64,000 nt of DNA from JBFLYZ01 sp040756415. GTDB lineage: Bacteria; Bacteroidota; Bacteroidia; JADZBD01. Both the position numbers and the translations under genes were made by a program. Positions 25,453 to 35,400 of this stretch are shown piece by piece; the stretch's first letter is position 1, and each line of letters starts with the position of its first letter. The stretch spans positions 1 to 64,000 of the forward strand of contig JBFLYZ010000009.1 of NCBI GenBank assembly GCA_040756415.1, given 5' to 3'. The notes under the pieces were generated by a model. That model saw only the letters and a list, made by a program, of their open reading frames with translations, was not told the origin of the DNA and made no database searches.

Positions 25453-27059
25453 TCTTTCAAAACCCGAAGCGCCACGTTATGCGCGTTGGCCATCAGCGAA
25501 AACGTCAGGCCCTTTGCCGGAAGGTAGCTGAACCCGCTTCCATCCGCTATAAATACGCTGCGGGTGCCGTGCAGCTTTCCATCTGGCGATAAAGAAAAGC
25601 TTTTTTCCTTCCAGCTGAATGGCAGCGTGCCGGCATAATGTATGCTGGAGCCGTTGCCCGGGTCGATCCGCCTGACCGGCCAGCAACCCAGCTTGCGCAG
25701 GGCCCGCAGGTATTTTTTTTCGCGTACCGCAATGTCCCGCTTTTCCTCCCCGCTGTACAGGTATTCGGCTGAAAGTACGTCAGCGGTCAGCGAGGCGGCA
25801 TCCTTCTTCAGCGTAAGCCGCTTGCCCGGGCCGTTCCTTTCGGGAAAATGAATGCCCGCGATCATCAGGGCAGGCATCAGGTAACGCAGGAACTCTCTGG
25901 CAGTGCCGAATTCCAGCGGAACCTGCTGCACCAGGCGCATCATCATCAGCGAACGGTAACTGTACAGCGAGGCCATAGCTATTCCGCTCTTATCCTTTTC
26001 ATCGTGGAACAATGCCGCCTGGGCGTAGCCGAACTTCATACCCTCATCAGCCGCACCCATAAGCGCGGGTTGAATACAGGGTACATAGCAATAGTAGTTG
26101 CTCAGCACCGGCAGGGGATGGTCATAGGCGCTGAAAGAGCGCAGCACCACGCGGGCCGTGCTCAACACGCCCGCTGCGAGCACCAGCTTCCGGCAGCGGA
26201 ACAGCTCCTGCTGCCCCGTTTGCATATTGATCACCCGTACTTCGGTTTCACTATCCTTCTCCGAAAAAGAATGCACCAGCCGGCCGGCCTCGTACCTGAA
26301 ATTGTTGCGCTTTTTCAGCGCATTGACCGTAAGGGAAGGGCGGTAGGCCGACTCCTCGTCATCCGAATAAAAGTCAAGATCGCGGTAAGCGTATTTCCTG
26401 CGCCCGTCACGGTCTGCCGTCAGCAGGGCCAGCGCGGGCCGGCCCATAAAGAAGCCGCTCTTATTCAGGAAGGCTTTTCCTCTCTCATACTTCATGAAAA
26501 GCTCCCTTCCGTTCCTGTCCAGCGACACCGGGTCCATGATGCCCTGCAGGGTGCCGCAGGTATAGGCCTTCGTATCGTCATAACTGCCGCTGATTCCGAT
26601 GCGGTCGGAAACGACCTGATACGCCCCATGCATTTCCCCGCTGTCAAGCCCGGCTTCTTTCATTTCTTCATCCGAAAAAACACAGCAGCCCAGGCCCCAG
26701 CCGTTACCCAGGCCACCGTAGGCAAGCGATTCCATAGGGAAAAAGTTTTCGGAAAGCACCGGCAGCCATTCATCCGTCCTTGCCATCATGAACTTACGCT
26801 GCGGGGTGAGCTGGGCGCCCGTACCTATCTTCTGCAAAGGAAGGCCTTCAAAGTCCAGCCCGAGAAAGAACTCGTGCTGGCGCGGCTCCTCTTTCCGTAT
26901 CCGGATGAAATCCTTGCCGGGGAACCGGTTCTTGTACCGATCATCGCGTATACCCGCGTCAAGCATAAGCACCCGGGCACCGCTCTCCGCCAGGGTTTGC
27001 GCGGCCATGGCGCCCGTGCAGCCGCTTCCCACAATAATATGGTCATGCACCTCGCTCAC
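25449..27059 (-). CDS. GMC-family FAD oxidoreductase
   Basis: A 536-residue flavoenzyme. The N-terminal HIIVGSGCTGAMAAQTLAESGARVLMLDAG is the FAD-binding GxGxxG plus acidic strand end; YGGLGNGWGLGCCVFSDEEM matches the FAD-binding loop of bacterial GMC enzymes; KLVLAAGVLSTARVVLRS is the second flavin-contact strand; SSIHYAGTLPF near the end carries the GMC active-site His, followed by VFIADGSGFSYLPAKGLTFSLMANA. It would oxidise an alcohol of a sugar or sterol-like substrate. The gene overlaps a 127-residue unknown gene upstream by four bases; small partner subunits precede some GMC dehydrogenases, so that protein might be one. There is no signal peptide, so it is cytoplasmic. Confidence 0.88.
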   Translation of the reverse strand: MSEVHDHIIVGSGCTGAMAAQTLAESGARVLMLDAGIRDDRYKNRFPGKDFIRIRKEEPRQHEFFLGLDFEGLPLQKIGTGAQLTPQRKFMMARTDEWLPVLSENFFPMESLAYGGLGNGWGLGCCVFSDEEMKEAGLDSGEMHGAYQVVSDRIGISGSYDDTKAYTCGTLQGIMDPVSLDRNGRELFMKYERGKAFLNKSGFFMGRPALALLTADRDGRRKYAYRDLDFYSDDEESAYRPSLTVNALKKRNNFRYEAGRLVHSFSEKDSETEVRVINMQTGQQELFRCRKLVLAAGVLSTARVVLRSFSAYDHPLPVLSNYYCYVPCIQPALMGAADEGMKFGYAQAALFHDEKDKSGIAMASLYSYRSLMMMRLVQQVPLEFGTAREFLRYLMPALMIAGIHFPERNGPGKRLTLKKDAASLTADVLSAEYLYSGEEKRDIAVREKKYLRALRKLGCWPVRRIDPGNGSSIHYAGTLPFSWKEKSFSLSPDGKLHGTRSVFIADGSGFSYLPAKGLTFSLMANAHNVALRVLKE

Positions 27060-27439
27060 AGGAAAAGCAGCAGCATTTTGCCTATAGCTATTCTCATTGC
27101 CGACCTTATTCCCAGAAAGAAAAGCGATATGATGCTCCGCTGGTTGTCCGCCCTAGCAAGGAAATGGTCGCAATAATCAGGATGCGCCTCGAGCACACAG
27201 AACATGATAAAGAGCTTTTTGCGGAGCAATGATTCCCTGCCCGAAAAAGCCAGTGCGGCATCGATGTACTTCAACCTGCCCGGGTGGCGAACTACATAGG
27301 CAAGCACGGCATCACCTTTGCTTTCCAGGCCGTGCTGGCGGACAGCGGTCGCGTACACGCCCGCGACATCGCCACCGGGACGCTGGCCTGCGAGGTAGGT
27401 GCCAAAGATCTCAGCTTCACGGGCCGAATCACTTGCCAT
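27056..27439 (-). CDS. Unknown 127-residue protein next to GMC oxidoreductase
   Basis: Not recognised. The sequence is soluble and helical in the first 100 residues (EAEIFGTYLAGQRPGGDVAG, LAYVVRHPGRLKYIDAALAF) with two Cys in FCVLEAHPDYCDHFL, and ends with a hydrophobic, Arg-punctuated segment (IISLFFLGIRSAMRIAIGKMLLLFL) that could lie on or in the membrane. It overlaps DUF2304 by 11 bases and the GMC gene by four, so it is translated with them. A role as small subunit or membrane tether of the oxidoreductase fits the position but no motif proves it. Confidence 0.7.
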   Translation of the reverse strand: MASDSAREAEIFGTYLAGQRPGGDVAGVYATAVRQHGLESKGDAVLAYVVRHPGRLKYIDAALAFSGRESLLRKKLFIMFCVLEAHPDYCDHFLARADNQRSIISLFFLGIRSAMRIAIGKMLLLFL

Positions 27440-27776
27440 CCCGCGCTTTCAGTTTTTGTTTAAGCAAAGCAATATCCTGCGCCAGGGTCTTGTTCTGCTC
27501 CTGCAGGCGCGAAACGGTTATCGAAAGGTGAAGGAGGTAGATCAGTATGGCGAATATGGCCCCCGTGAACACCAGGTTGGGAGGAGCGATTATTCCCAGT
27601 AGCTGCGACATCACATCCAGGCCATTTCTCCAGAAAGAGAACACAACCAGTATAAGCGTGCACAGTATCCAGATGATGGCATATTCCTCGCGCAGCCTGC
27701 CTTTCACAATGAGCCAGCCGATATAGCACAGGAAGAGAAGACTGATAAGGATGGCAATGATCTGTATCTTTTCCAT
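27429..27776 (-). CDS. DUF2304 small membrane protein
   Basis: A 115-residue protein with three hydrophobic helices (IIAILISLLFLCYIGWLIV, YAIIWILCTLILVVFSFW, LVFTGAIFAILIYLLHLSITV) and a short C-terminal coiled coil (SRLQEQNKTLAQDIALLKQKLKA). The LREEYAIIWI loop and overall plan are those of DUF2304, a family repeatedly found beside dolichyl-phosphate-mannose-synthase-like GT2 genes, exactly as here (three bases after the GT2 stop). It is probably an accessory membrane subunit for that glycosyltransferase. Confidence 0.88.
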   Translation of the reverse strand: MEKIQIIAILISLLFLCYIGWLIVKGRLREEYAIIWILCTLILVVFSFWRNGLDVMSQLLGIIAPPNLVFTGAIFAILIYLLHLSITVSRLQEQNKTLAQDIALLKQKLKARDGK

Positions 27777-27779
27777 AGT

Positions 27780-28496
27780 TTACCTGACTTTGTTTTTTAC
27801 TCTTATAAATGTAAATAAAATTCCGAGGGTGACCTTCCACATGTAATATACGGAGGCGAACGGCCCGATGGATGACCTGCCGCCCTGACGATCGCGCATG
27901 GTAACGGGCGTTTCGCCAACAGACAGATCATTCTCAGCAAAGAGGATGATCGCTTCGGGTTCCGGGTACTCGTCCGGGTAATATTCGCTCACCAGTTCCA
28001 GCGCCCTCCGGCTGAGCAGGCGGAAGCCGGAAGTGCTGTCGGTGATATCCAGGCCGCACAGCAAACGGTTCAGCTTCCTGAAATAACCGATACCCGTCCT
28101 GCGCATGCCGCTGGATTGGAACCCTTTCTTTTCAAGGAAACGCGAGCCGATCACCACATCGAGATGACGCTCGCGCTGTGCGGCCAGCAGTTTAACTATC
28201 TCTTCGGCCGGGTGCTGCCCGTCACCATCCACCTGCAGGGCCAGGTCATAACCCTGTTCCCAGGCGTACCTGAAACCGGTCTGCATGGCACCGCCTATGC
28301 CCAGGTTGACCGGGAGGTGCAGCGCGATGCAATTCAGCCCCGAAACGACCTCCTGCGTGCGGTCGGTCGAGCAATCATTCACCACGATCACATCCAGGCT
28401 CAGGGCGTTTTGAACGGCCACTTGCTGCAGGTCGCTCACCACCCCGGCAATGGCCTTTTCTTCGTTGAACGCAGGAACTACCGCGGCTATCTTCAC
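27780..28496 (-). CDS. Family 2 glycosyltransferase, polyprenyl-phosphate type
   Basis: A 238-residue GT-A enzyme of the DPM1 group. Features: IAAVVPAFNEEKAIAGVV at the start, VIVVNDCSTDRTQEVV, the DxD in LQVDGDGQHP near 92-98, an SRFLEKKGFQ segment, and STSGFRLLSRRALEL, which is characteristic of polyprenol-phosphate sugar synthases. A lone hydrophobic C-terminal stretch (VYYMWKVTLGILFTFI) may anchor it. First gene of the minus operon; the DUF2304 partner follows. It would supply a lipid-linked sugar donor, plausibly for one of the GT-C enzymes of the facing operon. Confidence 0.92.
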   Translation of the reverse strand: MKIAAVVPAFNEEKAIAGVVSDLQQVAVQNALSLDVIVVNDCSTDRTQEVVSGLNCIALHLPVNLGIGGAMQTGFRYAWEQGYDLALQVDGDGQHPAEEIVKLLAAQRERHLDVVIGSRFLEKKGFQSSGMRRTGIGYFRKLNRLLCGLDITDSTSGFRLLSRRALELVSEYYPDEYPEPEAIILFAENDLSVGETPVTMRDRQGGRSSIGPFASVYYMWKVTLGILFTFIRVKNKVR

Positions 28497-28528
28497 GTGC
28501 TCGCTTGTTTTTTCAGTGATAACATTGT

Positions 28529-28553
28529 GGAAATCATTTATCGGATGATTTCC
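28529..28553. repeat. 9-bp inverted repeat between the glycan operon and recQ
   Basis: GGAAATCAT, 7-base loop, ATGATTTCC: a perfect inverted repeat, itself bracketed by two direct copies of AACATTG (28521-28527 and 28554-28560). It sits in the divergent region, 33 bases before the GT2 start on the minus strand. It may be an operator, or a hairpin in the GT2 leader. Confidence 0.5.
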
Positions 28554-28619
28554 AACATTGGTAGAATTTTTGACAAAATCCCATTTTTCTGTATGAGATT
28601 TTATTTTATATTTACCTTA

Positions 28620-28638
28620 CAAATCTAAATCAAATATA
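28620..28638 (-). promoter_or_regulatory. Overlapping -7 candidates for the minus-strand glycan operon
   Basis: Two minus-strand matches to TAnnTTTG lie close together: TATATTTG (28638-28631) and TAGATTTG (28627-28620). Either gives a leader of 115-130 nt that would include the inverted repeat at 28529-28553. No clear -33 TTG. Confidence 0.4.
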
Positions 28639-28654
28639 CAAACCAGCTAATCAG

Positions 28655-30865
28655 ATGATCGGTGTGGACACTCCTTTACAGGAGCAGTTAAAGAAGTTCT
28701 TCGGGTTCAGTAAATTCAAAGGGCAACAGGAAACAATCATTACCAGCGTTCTTGACGGCAAGGATACCTTCGTGATCATGCCTACAGGCGGTGGCAAATC
28801 GCTTTGCTACCAGCTTCCCGCCCTGATCAGCGAAGGTACCGCCATCGTGGTCTCACCGCTTATCGCTTTAATGAAGAACCAGGTTGACGCGCTGCGCAGC
28901 TTCAGTGCCAAGGACCAAGAAGGGATCGCTCATTTCCTCAATTCATCCCTTTCCAAAGCCGAGATAGCCCGGGTAAAAAAGGATATCAGCGAAGGCAAGA
29001 CCAAATTGCTGTATGTAGCCCCCGAATCGCTCACCAAAGAGGAGAACGTGGATTTTCTGAAAGAGATCAAGATATCTTTCTTTGCCATCGATGAAGCGCA
29101 TTGCATATCCGAGTGGGGGCATGATTTCCGGCCGGAATACCGCAGGCTGCGCCCCATCATAGAGGCCATAGGCACGGTACCCATTATCGCCCTTACCGCC
29201 ACGGCTACGCCCAAGGTGCAGCAGGATATCCTCAAGAACCTGGGCATGCAGGACGCCAACATCTTCAAATCATCCTTTAACCGGCCCAACCTGTACTACG
29301 AGATACGTCCCAAGCAGAACGTGATCAAGGAGATCATCAAGTTCGTCAAGAAGAACGGCAATAAATCGGGCATCATCTATTGCCTGAGCCGCAAGAAAGT
29401 GGAGGAAGTGGCGCAGACCCTGCAGGTGAACGGTATACGCGCCCTGCCCTATCACGCGGGGCTGGAGGCACCCGTACGCGCGCGCACGCAGGACGATTTT
29501 CTTATGGAGGAGATCGATGTGATCGTGGCGACCATTGCCTTCGGCATGGGAATCGATAAGCCGGATGTTCGCTTTGTGATCCACCACGATATTCCCAAAT
29601 CGCTGGAGGGTTATTACCAGGAGACCGGGCGGGCCGGGCGCGATGGAGGCGAGGGCAAGTGCGTGACCTTTTACAGCTACGATGATATCGTGAAGCTGGA
29701 GAAGTTCATGAAAGGCAAGCCGGTGGCAGAGCAGGAGATCGGCAAGCAACTGCTCCAGGAGACCGTAGCCTATGCTGAAACATCCATGTGCCGGAGGAAG
29801 GTGCTGCTGCACTATTTCGGTGAGGAATACCAGGAAGAAAACTGCAAGAACTGCGATAATTGCCTGCACCCCAAGCAGAAATTCGAGGGTAAGGACGATG
29901 TGGCCCTGCTTATTGACGCGGTGCTGGAGATGAAAGAGAAGTTCAAGGCCAAGGATGTGATCAACGTGCTGATGGGAAATACCACTTCCACCGTAAAGTC
30001 GTACAAGCAGAACAACCTGGAGGTGTTCGGCAAGGGAGCGGAGGATGAAAAGGACGAGAAGTTCTGGAACAGCGTGATCCGCCATGCGCTTGTCGCGGGG
30101 CTGCTGGTAAAGGATATTGAGAACTACGGCCTGCTCAAGGTGAGCAAAGAGGGCAAGAAGTTTCTCGACAAGCCCTGGTCTATCATGATCACCAAGGACC
30201 ATGATTTTGACTCGGCCGATGATGATGACGATGATTTTGCCGTAGCCGGGGGAGCCCAGCGCGGGGCCGGGGCCGATGAGGCCCTGTTCGCCATGCTCAA
30301 AGACCTGGTAAAGAAAGTGGCCAAGCAGAACAACCTGCCGCCTTACGTGATCTTCCAGGAGACCTCGCTGGCCGAGATGGCCATACAGTATCCCATCAAT
30401 ATGGAGGAGATGAGCCGCATCACCGGTGTAGGCCAGGGCAAGGCCCAGCGCTATGGCAAGCCGTTCATCGACCTGATCGCCAAATACGTCAAGGACAACG
30501 ATATCGAGCGTCCGCAGGACATGGTGGTGAAATCGGTGGTGAACAAATCAGGGCTGAAAGTGCATATCATACAGAGCATTGACCGCAAGCTCAGCCTGGA
30601 GGACATAGCGGCCGCCAAGGGCATGACCATGATGGACATCATCAACGAGCTGGAGACCATCGTCTCATCAGGCACCAAAGTGAACATCAACTACTACATC
30701 AGCGAGACCATTGACGAGGAGAAGCAGGACGAGATATCCGATTACTTCAAGGAATCAGAGACCGATTCAATAGAAGAGGCCCTGAACGAGCTGGGCGAGG
30801 ATCGTTTTAATGAAGAAGAAGTGCGCCTGATGCGCATCAAGTTCATTTCAGACTTTGGCAACTGA
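28655..30865 (+). CDS. recQ: ATP-dependent DNA helicase RecQ
   Basis: 3'-5' helicase for replication-fork repair and recombination. The 736-residue protein has the SF2 core with Walker A MPTGGGKSLCYQLP, the DEAH box in FFAIDEAHCISEWGHDFRPEY, ALTATATPKVQ, FNRPNLYYE, and motif VI QETGRAGRDG. The RQC zinc site follows (CRRKVLLHYFGEE..NCKNCDNC), then an HRDC-like domain near residues 545-615 (PPYVIFQETSLAEMA.. GVGQGKAQRYG) and a C-terminal helical HTH-like segment with an acidic end. Longer than E. coli RecQ because of this tail and an Asp-rich linker (SADDDDDDFAV) before HRDC. Start ATG 28655. Confidence 0.96.
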   Translation: MIGVDTPLQEQLKKFFGFSKFKGQQETIITSVLDGKDTFVIMPTGGGKSLCYQLPALISEGTAIVVSPLIALMKNQVDALRSFSAKDQEGIAHFLNSSLSKAEIARVKKDISEGKTKLLYVAPESLTKEENVDFLKEIKISFFAIDEAHCISEWGHDFRPEYRRLRPIIEAIGTVPIIALTATATPKVQQDILKNLGMQDANIFKSSFNRPNLYYEIRPKQNVIKEIIKFVKKNGNKSGIIYCLSRKKVEEVAQTLQVNGIRALPYHAGLEAPVRARTQDDFLMEEIDVIVATIAFGMGIDKPDVRFVIHHDIPKSLEGYYQETGRAGRDGGEGKCVTFYSYDDIVKLEKFMKGKPVAEQEIGKQLLQETVAYAETSMCRRKVLLHYFGEEYQEENCKNCDNCLHPKQKFEGKDDVALLIDAVLEMKEKFKAKDVINVLMGNTTSTVKSYKQNNLEVFGKGAEDEKDEKFWNSVIRHALVAGLLVKDIENYGLLKVSKEGKKFLDKPWSIMITKDHDFDSADDDDDDFAVAGGAQRGAGADEALFAMLKDLVKKVAKQNNLPPYVIFQETSLAEMAIQYPINMEEMSRITGVGQGKAQRYGKPFIDLIAKYVKDNDIERPQDMVVKSVVNKSGLKVHIIQSIDRKLSLEDIAAAKGMTMMDIINELETIVSSGTKVNINYYISETIDEEKQDEISDYFKESETDSIEEALNELGEDRFNEEEVRLMRIKFISDFGN

Positions 30866-30881
30866 TCTTACAGAACCCTGT

Positions 30882-32087
30882 TTACGATTCTTTCAGCTCA
30901 TTAACGGCCAGCCAGGCCATCAGTCCCATTCCCGTCTCCAGGGCCCTTTCATCGATATCAAAGGTAGAAGTGTGAACACCTGAGGTGATCCCTTTGGCCT
31001 TATTGCCGGTTCCCAGGCGGTAAAAGCACCCCGGGATGTGCTGGGTGTAAAAGGCAAAATCCTCGGCCGTCATGCGCAGGGGCAGCTCCTCCACGTTTTC
31101 CTTGCCCAGAAAGGCCTCGGCCGCTTTTTTGGCCCGCTGCGTGGTCAGTTCATCATTGATCAGATAAGGATAACCGTCCATAATGGCGACCTCGCAGGTT
31201 GCTCCCGCGCTTTCGGTCTTCGATCGCACGATCTGTTTGATCCTGCTCTTCGCTTCGGCCCTCCACTCCTCGTTCATCGTGCGCAGGGTGCCCGCTATTT
31301 TCACCTCGGCCGGTATAACGTTCGTGGTGCCTTCGGCTATGAACTTACCGAAAGCCAGTACGGTAGGAATGGAAGGAATGTTCTTTGTCCGTTCGTCCAT
31401 GAACACCTCCTGCAGGGCCCTTATCACTTCTGCACCGATCAGCACCGGGTTGATGTATTCGGCCGGCATGGCCGCATGGCCGCCCTTACCTTTTATAGTA
31501 ATATAGATTTCATCGGTAGAGGCCATATACATTCCCGAACGGAACCCTGCCTTGCCCGCCTCCATGCTGGGAAATACATGCTGGCCAAAGATGCAGGCGG
31601 GCCGTGGGTTCTCCAGCACGCCTTCCCTGATCATCAGCGAAGCACCGCCTGGCGCTTTTTCCTCCCCGGGCTGAAAGATGAGCCTGATCGTTCCTTCGAA
31701 CTCCTGCCTGAGCTCATTCAGTATCCAGGCCGTTCCAAGCAGAGAAGCCGTATGTACGTCATGCCCGCAGGCATGCATCACCCCTTCGTTTCTGGAACGG
31801 TATCCTACCTTATTCTCTTCCCTGATAGCCAGCGCGTCCATATCCGCCCGGAGAGCGATGATCTTTTTTTCCGGGTTCTTGCCCTCCAAAACAGCGACAA
31901 TGCCTGTTTTAACGATCCCGTCCGTAAACGGGATGCCCGCTGATTTCAGCCGTTCGGCTATAAAAGCGGAGGTATTAAATTCCTGAAAAGAAAGTTCGGG
32001 GTATGCATGAAGATGCCTTCTGACGGCAATAATATCACTATGGTATTGACTGGCGAGCGCTTTTATTTTCTCTTTGAGCTGTTCCAC
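30882..32087 (-). CDS. M20-family amidohydrolase (N-acyl amino acid / hippurate hydrolase type)
   Basis: Zinc- or manganese-dependent hydrolase of 401 residues cleaving acyl groups from amino acids or small peptides in the cytoplasm. Metal-site motifs are intact: HACGHDVHTASLLG near 105-118, the catalytic PGEEKAPGGA near 140-149, and the late RMTAEDFAFYTQHIPGCFYRLGTG. FQEFNTSAFIAERLKSAGI and LRADMDALAI are standard for the family. It begins one base before the end of the half-size TauE gene's frame region and lies convergent to recQ. The natural substrate cannot be inferred. Confidence 0.92.
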   Translation of the reverse strand: MEQLKEKIKALASQYHSDIIAVRRHLHAYPELSFQEFNTSAFIAERLKSAGIPFTDGIVKTGIVAVLEGKNPEKKIIALRADMDALAIREENKVGYRSRNEGVMHACGHDVHTASLLGTAWILNELRQEFEGTIRLIFQPGEEKAPGGASLMIREGVLENPRPACIFGQHVFPSMEAGKAGFRSGMYMASTDEIYITIKGKGGHAAMPAEYINPVLIGAEVIRALQEVFMDERTKNIPSIPTVLAFGKFIAEGTTNVIPAEVKIAGTLRTMNEEWRAEAKSRIKQIVRSKTESAGATCEVAIMDGYPYLINDELTTQRAKKAAEAFLGKENVEELPLRMTAEDFAFYTQHIPGCFYRLGTGNKAKGITSGVHTSTFDIDERALETGMGLMAWLAVNELKES

Positions 32088-32088
32088 T

Positions 32089-32460
32089 TTACTTCCAGAA
32101 GATCATTTTCAAAGAAAGCAAAAAGAGGAATACGCCAAATATTTTTTTGAGCATTTCCTGGTTGATGTTCACGGCCAGCTTCGAGCCGAAATAGCTGCCG
32201 AAGACGAACGTAGCGCACATGATAAGCGCCACCTGGATGCTCTCGCGGCTGATATGCCCGCCCTTGTAATAAGTATATACGCCCAGGAAGCCTATGGGCA
32301 GCAGGAACATGGTCAGCGATACCCCTTGCGCCTGGTGCTGGGTATATCCCATAAAAAACACAAGGGCGGGTACGATAATGGTACCGCCACCTATTCCCGC
32401 CAGGCCGCTCAATACGCCAGCGGCCAGCCCGATCAGGAGCAACAGTAAAAGTTCATTCAT
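32089..32460 (-). CDS. Half-size TauE/SafE (TSUP) membrane transporter
   Basis: A 123-residue membrane protein with four hydrophobic helices. The first reads LLLLLLIGLAAGVLSGLAGIGGGTIIVPALVFFMG, the glycine-rich signature of one TSUP repeat; EMLKKIFGVFLFLLSLKMIF ends it. Full TauE/SafE proteins have two such repeats, so this is a single-repeat form that must dimerise, as is usual in Bacteroidota. The frame is open further upstream, but the ATG at 32460 gives the correct signature start and avoids overlap with the large barrel protein. Family members export sulfite or organic sulfonates. Confidence 0.85.
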   Translation of the reverse strand: MNELLLLLLIGLAAGVLSGLAGIGGGTIIVPALVFFMGYTQHQAQGVSLTMFLLPIGFLGVYTYYKGGHISRESIQVALIMCATFVFGSYFGSKLAVNINQEMLKKIFGVFLFLLSLKMIFWK

Positions 32461-32485
32461 ACGAGGTTGGTTTTTATTCACCGGA

Positions 32486-35400
32486 TCAGAAGTCGAGGCT
32501 GAAAGAAAGATAGACCATGGTGGGCTTCTTGCCGTTCTCCGGGTTTCCGTTCTTCGGCAGCACCTGTCCGTCTTCAATGCCCCAGGCCCAGTCGAGGCGC
32601 ACGAAATAGCCGAGCAGGCGACTACGGACCCCATAGCCGAAACAGCCTACGATGGGATCGCGCTTGTTCTTGATTATGACCACGATGGGGTTGCCCGGGG
32701 AGCTGATCACTACCGTGTTCAGCGAATTGCTGTCATCATAAGGCGATTTGCCCGTCCAGGCCGTTCCCACATCGCCAAATACCACCACCTGGAAATTGTT
32801 GATAAAATCCGATTTGATCGGCCTGTTCATCAGGTAGCGGAACAGCGGGATACGTATCTCGCTGTTCAGCAGCACGAAGCTGTTGCCGTTGCGCCAGTTC
32901 TGGTAGTGCCCGCGCAAGGGAGTGGCCAGGGTCTGGAACACGTAGTTCTGATCGGTAGCAATGGGCGTGCTATAATTGAAACGCGGGGTAAGCCAGTTAT
33001 CCACGCCTCCCATATAGTAGATCAGCTTGTGTGTGCCTATGGATGTGCTGGCCGCAAGCCGGTTGGCCCATATGATATCGCGGTGCAGTTTCTGGTAATG
33101 CCTGAAGTCGACCCCCACAATGGTTATTTCGGGCTGATCACCGTTCAACTGCCTGATGTACTCAGCAAATATCTTATAGCGAAGCCCATTGTAGAGGTTA
33201 AGGCCTTTTTTGATCGTGTTATCGAAAACGTATTCCAGCTTGGCCGAGGCCCAGTATTCAAAAACATCTTCCTTGTTCAGCGTGAACAGGTCATAGGCGG
33301 GAACTACCGTTTTATCCATACGCAGGTTGGTCGAAAAGCGCAGGCTGGCCACTTCATTGAAAGGATATTTCACATTGAACCGGCCCTCGTGCGTATACAA
33401 GCGGGCCAGTGCGGAGCTCACCACCGTGGGCACGGTTTGCCTGTGAAGCACCACCTGCTTATCCCAGCGCTTCAGCCTGTTCTCATAGCTGATCATGAAC
33501 TCGTTGTCGTGCATGTCGGATATGCGGAAACCCGTTACAATGCGCTTATCCTCGAATAAATCGCTCAACCCGATCTTGAACAGCCCGGTGAACCCGGGAT
33601 TCAGGTAGATCTCGCCATGCCCCCCGGTAAAGCGCTGGTAATTCGCGTTGAGGAAGCTGTTATCGATCTGGGAAACCACGTAATCCGTGGAATAGAACAC
33701 GTTATAGTTTCGCATGACGGGCAGCACAAACTCCTGCCTGGCGGTTTGCACGGTATCGGGGCTGGGCTTGATCTCCGGCTTGGGATCTTCTTTGGGCTTT
33801 TCCTCCTTTTTCTTGTTCGAGGGACTGTCGAAAACGTAATTGTCGATATCAATCCCCGAAGTATCCTTGATAACTTTTACGTCCGTTTTGATCACCTTCA
33901 CCTCATTCACCTTAACACTGGAGGTTGTGTCGGATACCCGCTTCATTTCCGATTTGATCTGCGCATCGCGGAAGGGCGTGTTCTTGAGCTGGATGTTCTG
34001 CCCGCTGATGACAGACATCTCGTGAACATACATGTAGTATTTCCCGCTGTGAAAAACGATCTCAGCGATCTTCCCCGATTTGGAATTGATATCCTGCTCC
34101 AGGATATTGCGCGAATAGTTAGTGAGGGGTGCGGTGCGGGTGATGTAACGGTAGTGCGCAACCGTATCCACATAGGCGATGACGCTGTCGAAGCTGGCCA
34201 CATACCGGTTCTTTATCCCGTTATCGTCACCCAGGTAAGCGATGCGCGTGCTGTCGTAGGCATACGCATGCGTTTCATTGATAAAGGGGCTCTCGGTGAC
34301 CCTTTTCAGGATATTGGAGCGGGTCTTGTAGTTGTAGATGAACAGGTCTTTGTAAGGCGAGAGCTTGCCCGTGTAAGGCAGCACCGTTTTGAGCGAATCG
34401 CCCGGACGATTGGAGCTGAACACGATCTTCTCTGAATTGTTCAGGAAACGCGGGTTGATATCGTCAAAAATATCGTTGGTGATCTGCTCCACGCCCCCGC
34501 CCGCAATATTGAACACGTAGATATCCGACTGGCCCTTGTTAATGGCCGCAATAGCCAGCTTTTTACCGTCCTCTGAATAGGAGAAGTCAAGCACTTTCTC
34601 GAAGTTGAACAGCTTGATCATCTCTTTCTTCCCGTTTTCGAGAGTGTAATAGGTCAGGCGTATCTCCCCTTTTTCTTCGGTAATGATGGAAAAGAGCAGC
34701 CCGGAGGGATGCCAGGCCAGCAGCGGGTAAGAGTGGTCATTGATGCGATCGAGCTTGGGCTCGCGTTTCAGGATGCGCTTGGCCTTTTGCTTCTCTATAT
34801 CATACAGCCATACTTTGTACTGGCCCATTTCGTTCGTGACGTAAATGGCCCTTTTGCCGTCCGGGCTCAGCCGGAACTGGCTGTACACGCGCGTGGCCTT
34901 CGGCTTTTCAAGCAATGGCTTGATGGTAGGCAGGAGCTGCAGCTTATCGAGGTCGGAATAACGTATAAGATAATAATTCTCCCACTCGTAGGTCAGGTTG
35001 CGTAGCGATGTTCCCAGCACGAAAAGGAAGGAGCTTTCGATATTGCGGCTGACCTTGCTCATGTACAGCAGGTTGGAGATCACATTCTCGCCATAGGTAT
35101 CGGCTATGTAGTTCCATACCGAGTGGCCGGCATAGGTGGCGTCCTGGCCGGTAAGTTGGTTGAACTTGCTGTATTTGCCCGCCATCAGCCCGTCACGGAC
35201 CTTCGTATCGATCTCCACGTCCCATTTATTGGCCACGTAGGAGACCAGGCCCTGTATGTACCAGTCGGGAAGCGCGAGAAAGGTGGAGTTCTTGAGCATC
35301 TCCTTCATGTTGCCCCCGTACATCATCTGGTTGATCAGCACCTCGGCAATACCCATGCGCATCTGCCGCTCCAGCTTCGCGTGATCGCCTTCGAAATACA

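Noticed and set aside
25848..27176. A 442-codon open frame antisense to the GMC oxidoreductase
   Set aside because: Shadow of a gene with clear FAD motifs; composition is His/Arg/Gln-rich with no recognisable fold.
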